Part shown: positions 8,146-15,989 of the stretch, in pieces
Layout: every line of letters starts with the position of its first letter
How positions within the stretch are numbered: the first letter of the stretch is position 1
Source: DATJFH01 sp035495815
GTDB taxonomy: Bacteria > Acidobacteriota > Terriglobia > Bryobacterales > Bryobacteraceae
NCBI GenBank assembly: GCA_035495815.1
Contig: DATJFH010000011.1
Coordinates: 33,983-97,982 of the forward strand
Length of the DNA: 64,000 nucleotides
Direction of reading: 5' to 3'
Made by a program: the position numbers and the translations under genes
The notes under the pieces: model-generated
Database searches by the model: none
What the model was told of the DNA's origin: nothing
The model's input: only the letters and a program-made list of their open reading frames with translations

Positions 8146-10527
8146 ATGGCAAGAACGGCGCCAGTTGTTGCCTTGGCACTCTTTTGTTGCATCGCAGAGG
8201 CTCAGACGCTTCAGCTTTCGCAGACCAGCCTGTCGTTCTCGGGCTACTCCGGCGGCGATGCGGCCGATCCGCAATCGATTATCATTACTTCGTCCACGCC
8301 GGCCCAGGTTCGCTTCCGGGTAACGAGTCCGGGCAGACCCTGGTTGCGCTTCAAACCTTCAACAGGAACCACGCCGGCCCGGATTTCGGTCTCGGTGGAT
8401 CCCTCGGACCTGGCGGCCGCGAGTTACGAGGAGACGATCCAGATTGCCGACGTTTCCACCACCAGCGCCGCGCCCATTGCGGTCCCAATCCGGTTGGACG
8501 TGGAGGAACGGACGGCTCAACTGGATGTGGTCCCGAATTTTCTGAAAATGGACGGGAGGGACACCACCGATACTCTGTTCGTGCGCAACGCCGGAGGCGG
8601 CGGGCGGATTCCATTCACCGTCGCCGTGGTCGGCGGCGCTTCATGGATCGAATCGATCACTCCAATGCGCGGAATCGCCGCTCCGAATGCCCCGGTTCCG
8701 GTCCGGATCACGGTCTCGACGGACGGACTCGAGACCGGAGTGTACCGTGCGGTCCTGCGGTTCACCTCGCTGTTCGGGACGGAAGACGTGCCGGTCGGGC
8801 TCGTGCTTGGAGGGCCGTCGCCGGTCATTAAGACGCTTCCGCACGGTTTCCAGTTCGATCTGCGGGAGGGTACGGACACGGCGCTCAGTCCCCGGGTGAC
8901 GATTTTCAATAAGGGCAGGGGGATGCTGGCCTGGACCGCCGACGTCGTGGAGGGCGGCGATTTGATCAAGCTGGTCGCTGCCAGCGGACTTTCCACGCCG
9001 TCCGCTCCCAGCTTCCTGAAGTTCGCCATCGAGAACGACGGCCTGGACGCGGGCTCTTATTACGTGCTGCTGCGCATTACATCGCCGCAGGCGCGGAATT
9101 CGCCGGCATACCTGCCCATCGTACTTAACGTCCAGGGGAAGGACATTCCACCGCGTCCGGATCTTTCACCGGCGGGGCTGTTCTTCGTGGCTGTGTCCGG
9201 GCAGCCGCCACCGCCCGCGCAAACGGTGGAGGTCCACGCTCCCACGAGGCAGCCCATCCCCTTTATCGCCTCCGGATCCACCGACGATGACCTCGACTGG
9301 CTGCCGTTTCGGGCGGTAACCGGCCTGACCTCCTCTTCGCGGCCCGGCCAGACGACGGTGTCGGTGAACCATGCCGGCCTGGCGCCAGGCGTGTACTCGG
9401 GCGAGATCGTATACGCGTTTTCCAAGACTGCCGTCAGCGCGGCGCGGGTCACGCTGGTGGTGCTGCCCGCCGGGGCGCAACCTGCTTCCACCAAACGGCG
9501 TTCCGCCGAGGCGTGCGTTCCGACGCGACTGGCTTTGACGCAATCGGACCTGGTTTCGAACTTCAGCATACCGTCAGGCTGGCCGGCGCCCTTGACGGTC
9601 CGGCTCAGCGACGATTGTGGAGCGCCCGTCACCGACGGACAGGTCGTGCTCAGCTACTCGAACGGCGACCCGGCGCAGGTAATGTCGTTATCCGATCCGG
9701 AAAACGGATCGTACTCGGCGACCTGGGTTCCGGCCAGGGACGGGACCAGCGTTTCGATCACTGCCCGCGCGGCGTCGCCCAACCTGCCGCTGGTGGTGGC
9801 CCAGCTTACCGGTTCGGTTGCGCCCAACCGGGTTCCGATCCTGTTCGACAACAGCACGGTAAATCAATTCAGCGGCGTGAAGGGCCTGGCGCTTGCGCCG
9901 GGGACGATGGTGACCATTCAGGGCTCAGGACTGGCGTCAGCGGCGGCCGTGCCGAACGTTCTGCCGCTGCTCACCAACGTAAACGGAACCAGAGTCCTGG
10001 TAGGCGGGGTGGAGGCTCCGTTGTATGCGGTGAGCGAAGAGCAGATAAGGGCGCAGATTCCGATGGAACTGGCGCCGAACCGGCAGTACCAGGTCCTGGT
10101 TACCGCCAATGGCGCCTATACGGTTCCCGATTCGATTACGCTGGTTGCGGCGCAGCCGGGTCTGCAGTTGGGCGAAGAGGCTCGCGTGGTGGCGCAGCAC
10201 TCCGACACGAGCATGGTGAGCCGCGGGGCTCCGGCGGCGCGCGGCGAGACAATCACCTTCTTCCTGGTGGGAATGGGAGTGACCGAACCCCTGGTGCGCA
10301 GCGGCTCGACGGTCCCTGCCGGCACGATGGCGAAGGCTGTGGCGCAGCCCTCGGTGACAATCGACGGTAAGCCGGCGGAGGTGATTTTCGCCGGTCTCAC
10401 GCCCGGCTCGGTGGGGTTGTACCAGATCAGGCTGCGCGTTCCCGCCGACGCAGGGCAAGGGGACCTGATCGTTTCCATCTCGCAAGGCGAAGCCCAAAGC
10501 AATCCCGGCGTGCTCCCGGTGAGGTGA
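8146..10527 (+). CDS. Secreted beta-sandwich protein with TIGR03437-like C-terminal domain
   Basis: 793 residues with a signal peptide (MARTAPVVALALFCCIAEAQ). The first ~430 residues are a series of BACON/Ig-like repeats (for example PRLTFRV-type strands and SVDPSDLAAASYEETI). A linker follows, then a C-terminal ~230-residue module with GLALAPGTMVTIQGSGLA, VGGVEAPLYAVSEEQIRAQI and LVGMGVTEP, matching the TIGR03437 domain known mainly from Solibacter-type Acidobacteriota. Probably a cell-surface or periplasmic structural or carbohydrate-binding protein; no catalytic motif is visible. It is a strong taxonomic marker. Confidence 0.85.
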   Translation: MARTAPVVALALFCCIAEAQTLQLSQTSLSFSGYSGGDAADPQSIIITSSTPAQVRFRVTSPGRPWLRFKPSTGTTPARISVSVDPSDLAAASYEETIQIADVSTTSAAPIAVPIRLDVEERTAQLDVVPNFLKMDGRDTTDTLFVRNAGGGGRIPFTVAVVGGASWIESITPMRGIAAPNAPVPVRITVSTDGLETGVYRAVLRFTSLFGTEDVPVGLVLGGPSPVIKTLPHGFQFDLREGTDTALSPRVTIFNKGRGMLAWTADVVEGGDLIKLVAASGLSTPSAPSFLKFAIENDGLDAGSYYVLLRITSPQARNSPAYLPIVLNVQGKDIPPRPDLSPAGLFFVAVSGQPPPPAQTVEVHAPTRQPIPFIASGSTDDDLDWLPFRAVTGLTSSSRPGQTTVSVNHAGLAPGVYSGEIVYAFSKTAVSAARVTLVVLPAGAQPASTKRRSAEACVPTRLALTQSDLVSNFSIPSGWPAPLTVRLSDDCGAPVTDGQVVLSYSNGDPAQVMSLSDPENGSYSATWVPARDGTSVSITARAASPNLPLVVAQLTGSVAPNRVPILFDNSTVNQFSGVKGLALAPGTMVTIQGSGLASAAAVPNVLPLLTNVNGTRVLVGGVEAPLYAVSEEQIRAQIPMELAPNRQYQVLVTANGAYTVPDSITLVAAQPGLQLGEEARVVAQHSDTSMVSRGAPAARGETITFFLVGMGVTEPLVRSGSTVPAGTMAKAVAQPSVTIDGKPAEVIFAGLTPGSVGLYQIRLRVPADAGQGDLIVSISQGEAQSNPGVLPVR

Positions 10528-10545
10528 AACGAACGCCGGCGCGTG

Positions 10546-10551
10546 TATGAT
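10546..10551 (+). promoter_or_regulatory. Start-proximal -10 element (leaderless type)
   Basis: TATGAT ends exactly 6 nt before TTG at 10558. It lies inside the longest possible reading frame (GTG at 10543), which argues that the true start is the TTG. Confidence 0.5.
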
Positions 10552-10557
10552 GTCAGC

Positions 10558-12552
10558 TTGACCACATCCAGAGCGCGCCTGGCATTTTTCGCGCTGAGCC
10601 TCTTCTTTCTCGGCACGACGCTGGTGTGGCTTCGGCTCGACCGGTCTCCGCCCGCCTGGGACGATGCTTTTTATCTGACCAACAGCGTGGTGATGTACGA
10701 TGCGCTGACGTCGGGCGGGCTGCGGGGATTCGCGCGCCAGTTCCTTACCATCATGGGGATCAAGCCTCCGTTGATCGCCCTCTTGCCGGCTCCCGTTTAT
10801 CTCGTCGCGGGGCGTAATACCGGCGCCGCCTTTGCGGTGAATCTCGCCGCCATGCTGGTGATATTCGGCGTCTTGTACCGCCTGGGGCGGAAGTACGGCG
10901 GCCGGAGGGCGGGTTTGGCCGCGGTTTGGATCGCCGGAACCATGCCGATTCTTTACGGGCTGTCGCGCTGGTATCTGGTGGAGTGCGGCCTGACGGCGAT
11001 CGTCTGTGCGGCCATCTGGCTGATCGTCGAATGGATGGAGGCGCCGGACCGCTGGAAGGCATTTCTGATCGGTGTGGTCTGCGGACTGGGCCTGCTGATG
11101 AAATTCAGCTTCCCTCTCTACGTCGGAGCGCCGTTGCTGTATGCAGCGCTGCGAAAGGGGGTGACCCCGAAAACTTTGCTGGCCTTCGCGGCGCCGGCAA
11201 TTCTGCTGGCGGCTCCCTGGTATGCCTTCAACTTCGGACCCGCCTGGCGGCTGGCCGTGCTGGCGGGAACCGCCGAAAACACCCGCGTCTACCAGACCGG
11301 AGATATTTTCTCCATTGGCGACATCTGGCGATATCTGGGGAACGTCTGCAACGCCGGGCTCACGATCTATTTTGCGGCACTGGCCGTCTTGTTGGCGGTG
11401 TTCGGACGAACCGCGCGGCCATCGGGCAGGCGCGGGTTGATGGTCTGCGCGCTGTGGAGCGTTCCGCTGGTGTTCCTCACGTTCGGACACTACCGCGACC
11501 TGCGCTACGCAGCCCCCTTGTATCCGTCGCTGGCGCTTGCGCTCGGCATCCTGGCGGATGCGGCCTTCGAGAACCGCCGCGCGGCCCTGCCCCTGTTTCT
11601 GACCGCGGGACTGGCGGGGCTGAGCCTCTTCCATACCTCCTTCGGCGTGCTCGGAAGCACGAGCTTCGATCTCGGCGGGTTGCTATTCGTGCGTTCGAAG
11701 CTGAGTTACGCGCGGATGTATGACCCGGCTCCATGGCCGCACCGCGAACTCCTGGACCGCATCTACCGGTCGTCCCGGTTCAACGGCGCCGAACGCAAGA
11801 CCCTGCTGGTGGGTACGGACTCCGCCGTCTTCAACGTCAACAATCTCGAGCTGGCCGCCCGTGAAGCGGAGCTGCCCTTTCAATTCGCAGCCACGACTTA
11901 TGAGTCGGGCCTCAACACGCTTTTGCCCCTGGTCCACTCGGCGGCATATTTCCTGTATGAGGAAGGGGGCGGCCCCCCTGGCCCGTTCAATCCACGCGCC
12001 GCCGACGCCATTCGCGAAGTGCGGGAGAGCGGCCGGTTCACGGAACTGCCGATCGGCCTCGCCTGGCCCGACGGCGGCACAGCGCACGTATACGCGAACC
12101 TCGGGCCCGGCGGGTTTACATCGACCGGCGTCATGCTCGGCGCCGGCCTGGAGCGCATCGCGGATTGTGACGTGACGTTCGACGGAAAGCTGCAGCTCAC
12201 CGGTCTTTCGATGGAGCAAAGGGCCGAGAGCATCGAGGTCAAGTACCGCTGGCGCTGCCTGAAACTGGTCACGCGCGATTACTGGTGCTTCACCCATATC
12301 GTGGACCGGCAGGGCGCGGTCGCCGGATACCTCGATCACCCCATACTGAACGGTTCGCCTCCGACGTCGCTCTGGAAGGCAGGAGACGTCGTTATCGAGA
12401 GCCTGAGATTCCAGCTTCCGGCGGACCGGCGGTCGCAGTCGTACAGGTTAAGGATTGGCCTGTTTCATCGAGAGTCAGGCCAGAGGCTTCCGATTACGGG
12501 CAGCAGCTTCCCGCTGACCGATTCGGGAACCGCGGCATTTGTCAGCCCGTAA
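10558..12552 (+). CDS. GT39-like integral membrane glycosyltransferase
   Basis: About 664 residues from TTG 10558 (an upstream in-frame GTG at 10543 is possible). The N-terminal ~360 residues hold about ten hydrophobic segments. An early RSPPAWDDAFY motif has the acidic residues found in the first periplasmic loop of ArnT/PMT-type enzymes, which use polyprenyl-phosphate sugars. The C-terminal ~280 residues form a soluble periplasmic-type domain. It would glycosylate lipids or proteins at the outer face of the inner membrane. It follows the TIGR03437 gene by 30 bp. Donor and acceptor unknown. Confidence 0.8.
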   Translation: MTTSRARLAFFALSLFFLGTTLVWLRLDRSPPAWDDAFYLTNSVVMYDALTSGGLRGFARQFLTIMGIKPPLIALLPAPVYLVAGRNTGAAFAVNLAAMLVIFGVLYRLGRKYGGRRAGLAAVWIAGTMPILYGLSRWYLVECGLTAIVCAAIWLIVEWMEAPDRWKAFLIGVVCGLGLLMKFSFPLYVGAPLLYAALRKGVTPKTLLAFAAPAILLAAPWYAFNFGPAWRLAVLAGTAENTRVYQTGDIFSIGDIWRYLGNVCNAGLTIYFAALAVLLAVFGRTARPSGRRGLMVCALWSVPLVFLTFGHYRDLRYAAPLYPSLALALGILADAAFENRRAALPLFLTAGLAGLSLFHTSFGVLGSTSFDLGGLLFVRSKLSYARMYDPAPWPHRELLDRIYRSSRFNGAERKTLLVGTDSAVFNVNNLELAAREAELPFQFAATTYESGLNTLLPLVHSAAYFLYEEGGGPPGPFNPRAADAIREVRESGRFTELPIGLAWPDGGTAHVYANLGPGGFTSTGVMLGAGLERIADCDVTFDGKLQLTGLSMEQRAESIEVKYRWRCLKLVTRDYWCFTHIVDRQGAVAGYLDHPILNGSPPTSLWKAGDVVIESLRFQLPADRRSQSYRLRIGLFHRESGQRLPITGSSFPLTDSGTAAFVSP

Positions 12553-12563
12553 AGAATGCCGAA

Positions 12564-13448
12564 TCACCAGAGCTGCGACGCAAGCCGGAAGGTGTTGGCG
12601 TGAGCTTCCACCGTGAGGGAAATCGGCTCTGAATAACCTCCCCCCAGCGTGATCACGACCGGGATACCGTGCGATTTGCAACCTTCCAGAACCAACCGGT
12701 CCCGGCTGCGGAGGCCTTGACCGGTCAGCGAAAGGCGGCCCAGCTTGTCGGAGTCGAGCGCATCGACGCCGGACTGGCAGAGCACGATATCCGGCATAAA
12801 GTCGAAGATGCGAGGCAGGACCGCTTGCAAGGCGGTCAGGTATTCCGCGTCGCCTGTGTTATCGGCGAAGTCGATATCGATCTTGCTGCGCTGTTTCCGG
12901 AACGGGAAGTTGGCTCTGCCATGCAGGGAGAGCGTCAACACAGCGGGATCGTCTTCGAAGATCGCGGCCGTGCCATCACCCTGATGAACATCCAAATCCA
13001 CCACGGCGGCGCGAGTGATTTTCCCGTCCGCGAACAGGCGTCGGATGGCGACGGCGATGTCGTTGAACACGCAGAAGCCCGCTCCTCCGGTCCGGAACGC
13101 ATGATGGGTTCCGCCGGCCAGATTGCCGCCGGCGCCATGCGCGAGCGCGTCGGCTGCAGCGGCGAGGGTCCCGCCCACCGAGGCCAGCGTCCGGCGTACC
13201 AGTTCCGGAGACCAGGGGAATCCGATGCGCCGCAGGATCCGTGGATCGACGGTCCCGTCGAGGAAACTGTTCACGTAGCCGGGATCGTGCAAGAGGGCAA
13301 TGGTGAGCGGATCGGCTAAAGGCGCGGGCTGTAAATCGAGGCCGCCGGCGGCTTCCAGGGCTTCCCGCAGCAGCCGGTACTTGCTCGCCGGGAACTTGTG
13401 GCCCGGCGGCAGGAGAAACGGATGGTGGTCGCAAAAATAGCAGGTGAT
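12564..13448 (-). CDS. Histone-deacetylase-family amidohydrolase, no canonical start codon at the homologous N-terminus
   Basis: Residues characteristic of class II/AcuC-type deacetylases are present: GGTHHAF (catalytic His pair), DLDVHQGDG (zinc Asp and His), QSGVDALDSD (zinc Asp) and LGGGY. Members remove acyl groups from lysine or polyamine-like amides. The first ATG at 13292 would lose about 50 residues, yet the same frame upstream encodes family-like YFCDHHPFLLPPGHKFP and stays open up to a TAA just before 13490, with no ATG, GTG or TTG. I placed the start at an ATC (13446-13448) as a placeholder. Either a rare start codon is used or an indel is present. It is convergent with the GT39 gene and divergent from the 13552 gene. 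Confidence 0.82.
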   Translation of the reverse strand: MTCYFCDHHPFLLPPGHKFPASKYRLLREALEAAGGLDLQPAPLADPLTIALLHDPGYVNSFLDGTVDPRILRRIGFPWSPELVRRTLASVGGTLAAAADALAHGAGGNLAGGTHHAFRTGGAGFCVFNDIAVAIRRLFADGKITRAAVVDLDVHQGDGTAAIFEDDPAVLTLSLHGRANFPFRKQRSKIDIDFADNTGDAEYLTALQAVLPRIFDFMPDIVLCQSGVDALDSDKLGRLSLTGQGLRSRDRLVLEGCKSHGIPVVITLGGGYSEPISLTVEAHANTFRLASQLW

Positions 13449-13493
13449 GTACGCAGGATCGCATGAAAAGCAGGCGAAAAGGCCTGAAACTTA

Positions 13494-13522
13494 TTGCGAT
13501 GCAATGCGTTTACCACTATATA
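13494..13522 (+). promoter_or_regulatory. Sigma70-type promoter for the 13552 gene
   Basis: TTGCGA (13494-13499), a 17-nt spacer, then TATATA (13517-13522). The predicted start is about 20 nt before the ribosome binding site GGGAGGAG. This is the best two-element match in the window. Confidence 0.6.
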
Positions 13523-13551
13523 TGGGTAGAATAGCGGGAGGAGTCGAATGC

Positions 13552-14379
13552 ATGGCGCCAATGAATAACGTCCGTATCCGGCGGATCTTGTTTGCCGCCG
13601 CAATGGCGGCCGGGGTTACCGTTTGCGCCGGGGGCGCCGAAGAAAAACCCGAGGGTTGGCGCAAGTCGAACGAGGCGGCCGCGGGCGATTACGTCGTCGA
13701 GCCGGGCTCGAGGATTCCTCTGAATCTGATCAATAGCGTCAGCACCAAGCACTCGGTCGAGGGCGAGCGCGTTTACCTGGAGACGACCTTTCCGATCCTG
13801 GTCAAGGGGCGGATCGTGATACCGCCGGGCAGCTACGTGGCCGGAACGGTGACACAGGTCAAGCGGCCGGGCCGAGTGAAGGGACGCGGCGAGCTTTACG
13901 TTCGTTTCGATTCGCTCACGCTTCCGAACGGCGTGACTCGCGATTTCAGGGCGCGGGTGGGCAGCCTGGACGGCCGTGCATCGGAAGAACTGGACCGGGC
14001 GGAGGGAAAGATCAAAAGCGAGGGCAATAAGGGCGGCGATGCCCGCACGGTAGGCGAAGCGGCGGGAGCGGGCGCCTCGGTCGGCGCGATCGCAGGCGGC
14101 GTTTCGGGCGGCCATTACGGAATGGGCGCCGGGATCGGAGCGGCCGCGGGCGCAACAGCGGGTCTGATCGGCGTATTATTCTCGCGCGGTCCGGATGCCG
14201 TGCTAGCCAAGGGCAGCTCGGTTGAAATGGTTTTGGACAGGCCGCTGGCTTTCTCCGAGACGGAGCTCGATTTTTCGAACGCCCCCCAGCAGCGGCGCGC
14301 CAGCGAATCGGGCGGCGGTCCCGCGCCCAGCCAGAAGAAGGGCGGACTGGGAACCGGTTTCCCGGGCCGCCGGTTTTAG
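13552..14379 (+). CDS. Exported protein with glycine-zipper segment, TrbI/VirB10-like beta domain
   Basis: 275 residues. ATG at 13552 is chosen because GGGAGGAG lies 8 nt upstream; the frame extends further 5' without support. Signal peptide (ILFAAAMAAGVTVCAGGA). Residues about 45-150 (PGSRIPLNLINSVSTKH, GRIVIPPGSYVAGTVTQV, FDSLTLPNG) resemble the beta-barrel of conjugation proteins TrbI/VirB10, a fold also seen in stand-alone acidobacterial envelope proteins. Then comes a Gly/Ala-rich glycine-zipper stretch (GAGASVGAIAGGVSGG) that probably inserts in a membrane, and a basic Gly-rich tail. Function unknown; no other conjugation genes are nearby. Confidence 0.75.
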   Translation: MAPMNNVRIRRILFAAAMAAGVTVCAGGAEEKPEGWRKSNEAAAGDYVVEPGSRIPLNLINSVSTKHSVEGERVYLETTFPILVKGRIVIPPGSYVAGTVTQVKRPGRVKGRGELYVRFDSLTLPNGVTRDFRARVGSLDGRASEELDRAEGKIKSEGNKGGDARTVGEAAGAGASVGAIAGGVSGGHYGMGAGIGAAAGATAGLIGVLFSRGPDAVLAKGSSVEMVLDRPLAFSETELDFSNAPQQRRASESGGGPAPSQKKGGLGTGFPGRRF

Positions 14380-14384
14380 CCCGA

Positions 14385-15125
14385 GTGAAAAGCGGGCAGG
14401 CGCTGCTCAGCGAGATCGAAGTCTCCTCTTGTCCTGCTCCCACGCTCTGGTGGCTGGGAAGAAGTGGCTTCGCGCTGAAATATCGCAAAGCCATCCTTTA
14501 CGTCGATCCGTTCCTTTCACAACGCCCGGCTCCGTTCCAGGGCGCCGATGTCACCCACGCGGGCCTGATTCTTTGCACGAGCGGGGCGCAAGTCGATCCG
14601 CACACGGTTCCCGCCATGCTGACGGCGTCTCCAAGAGCTCGCCTGGTCATTCCGAAAAGCGCAGCCGGACAAGTGTACCAACTCGGAATTCCGTACAGCC
14701 GCATGGTGACCACCGATTCGGGACTACGGGTCGAATATCTGGACGATCGTATTTACGCTGTGCCCTCGGCTGCCGATCAGCTGGATTGGACTCCCCTGGG
14801 CGGGTTCCCCTACCTGGGTTATCTCATCCGTTTCGGCGGGCTGACGATATACCATGCCGGAGCCTGCGTACCGTATCCGGACCTGGTGTCGCGCCTCAGA
14901 CCTTACACCGTAACGGTGGCGCTGCTCCCGATCGGCGGCAGGCCGGGAGCCTTCGAAATTGCGGAAGCGGCGCAGCTCGCCGAGGACATCGGAGCCCATT
15001 GGCTGGTTCCGATGAACTATCCGGCGGGGCGCATCGACCGCTTTATCGAGCACATGCTCGGCCATCGGCCCGCGCAGCGGTTCAAGGTATTCGAGTGTGG
15101 GGAAATGTGGCCGGTTCCGGGGTAG
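14385..15125 (+). CDS. Metallo-beta-lactamase-fold protein lacking metal ligands
   Basis: 246 residues from GTG 14385, 5 bp after the previous stop. The sequence follows the UlaG-like MBL layout: WWLGRSGFALKY, ILYVDPF, ADVTHAGLIL, then IYHAGAC, LLPIGG, and VPMNYP. Known active relatives have THxHxDH, HxGDT and PMHY. Here the first motif reads TSGAQVDPH (both leading His lost), the bridging Asp is lost (HAGAC) and the last His is Asn (PMNY). The reading frame is intact and codon use is normal. Probably a non-catalytic paralogue; role unknown. Confidence 0.8.
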   Translation: MKSGQALLSEIEVSSCPAPTLWWLGRSGFALKYRKAILYVDPFLSQRPAPFQGADVTHAGLILCTSGAQVDPHTVPAMLTASPRARLVIPKSAAGQVYQLGIPYSRMVTTDSGLRVEYLDDRIYAVPSAADQLDWTPLGGFPYLGYLIRFGGLTIYHAGACVPYPDLVSRLRPYTVTVALLPIGGRPGAFEIAEAAQLAEDIGAHWLVPMNYPAGRIDRFIEHMLGHRPAQRFKVFECGEMWPVPG

Positions 15126-15199
15126 GGGCCGCAATCTGCGTGTTCGAGGCGTTCGGTAACGCCCGGCGCTGGAATGCGCCCCCAAATATATAATGCGAC

Positions 15200-15226
15200 A
15201 AAATGCCGGAATGTTACGGCATTTTT
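15200..15226. terminator. Bidirectional intrinsic terminator
   Basis: AAAATGCCG (15200-15208) pairs with CGGCATTTT (15217-15225) around an 8-nt loop, with A-run and T-run flanks. It lies between the convergent MBL-fold and nucleotidyltransferase genes and would serve both. Confidence 0.8.
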
Positions 15227-15243
15227 AGCGGGCGCCTATCCCC

Positions 15244-15972
15244 TCAAAAGTGGTCATCAAGATCCTGTGAATGCCGTACGGATTCCAGGTCTTCGGGTCG
15301 CCCGATATCGCGCCATGGGCCTTCGATGGGGAACAAGCGAAGCCATTTTCCCTTTTCGATGAGCTGAACAATCGCGCTGGTCAGCTCGTACTCGCCGCGC
15401 GGCGACCGCGGCGCCTTCTCCAGCTCGTCAAAAATCGAGCGGCGAAACGCATAGAGCCCGGCGCTGTTCCATCGAGTTGTAGATGATCCGCGCGGCGGTT
15501 TTTCCACGATGCGGGTCACCCGGCCCGAAGTATCCGCATAGACGGCGGCGCCCTGGTAAGGATCGTCCACATCCTTCACGCCGAGCACGCCTTCGATTTC
15601 GGGCTGGCGCGCCAGGGCATCCAGGATTTCGCGGTAGCAGGACGCGCCTGTCAGGATATCGCCGAAGGTGAGCAGAAAGTCATCCCCGTCCACGAAGTCT
15701 CGCGCCAGAAGGGCAGCGGTGGCGGTTCCGTCGATGGGGGACTGGCGGACGAACCGCAGCGGCATCCGAAAGCCGCGAAAGTATTCCTCGATCGCTTCCG
15801 CCCTGTAGCCGGTGACGATCAAGGCCTCAGAATATCTGGCTTCGATCAACCCGACGAGCAGCCTTTCGAGGATCGGCCGTCCACCGGCGGGAAGCATCGG
15901 CTTGGGAACCGCGGCCGTCAGACCCTGCATGCGCCTTCCGCGGCCAGCGGCGAGTATCACGGCCTTCGGCAT
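15244..15972 (-). CDS. Sugar-1-phosphate nucleotidyltransferase
   Basis: 242 residues from ATG 15972. The Rossmann nucleotide-binding signature AVILAAGRGRRMQGL is at residues 4-18, followed by PKPMLPAGGRPILERL, GTATAALLA, FGDIL (metal Asp) and NSAGLYAF. This is the RmlA/GlmU/HddC type that makes NDP-sugars for polysaccharides. The specific sugar is not determined. A GDP-heptose role is possible because the hddA-gmhA operon at 53.5-55.2 kb has no nucleotidyltransferase of its own. Starts 17 bp from the divergent MFS gene. Confidence 0.88.
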   Translation of the reverse strand: MPKAVILAAGRGRRMQGLTAAVPKPMLPAGGRPILERLLVGLIEARYSEALIVTGYRAEAIEEYFRGFRMPLRFVRQSPIDGTATAALLARDFVDGDDFLLTFGDILTGASCYREILDALARQPEIEGVLGVKDVDDPYQGAAVYADTSGRVTRIVEKPPRGSSTTRWNSAGLYAFRRSIFDELEKAPRSPRGEYELTSAIVQLIEKGKWLRLFPIEGPWRDIGRPEDLESVRHSQDLDDHF

Positions 15973-15977
15973 TATCT

Positions 15978-15983
15978 TATAAT
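15978..15983 (+). promoter_or_regulatory. Perfect -10 TATAAT 6 nt before GTG; overlapping divergent promoters
   Basis: TATAAT ends 6 nt before GTG 15990 of the MFS gene. On the other strand GATTAT ends 6 nt before ATG 15972. The two elements overlap within 17 bp, so both genes could only be expressed leaderless and in competition. Confidence 0.55.
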
Positions 15984-15989
15984 CCGGTG

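Noticed and set aside
9937..11634. Minus-strand 565-codon open frame
   Set aside because: Spans two genes in antisense and is Gln/Arg-rich, typical of a GC-driven shadow.
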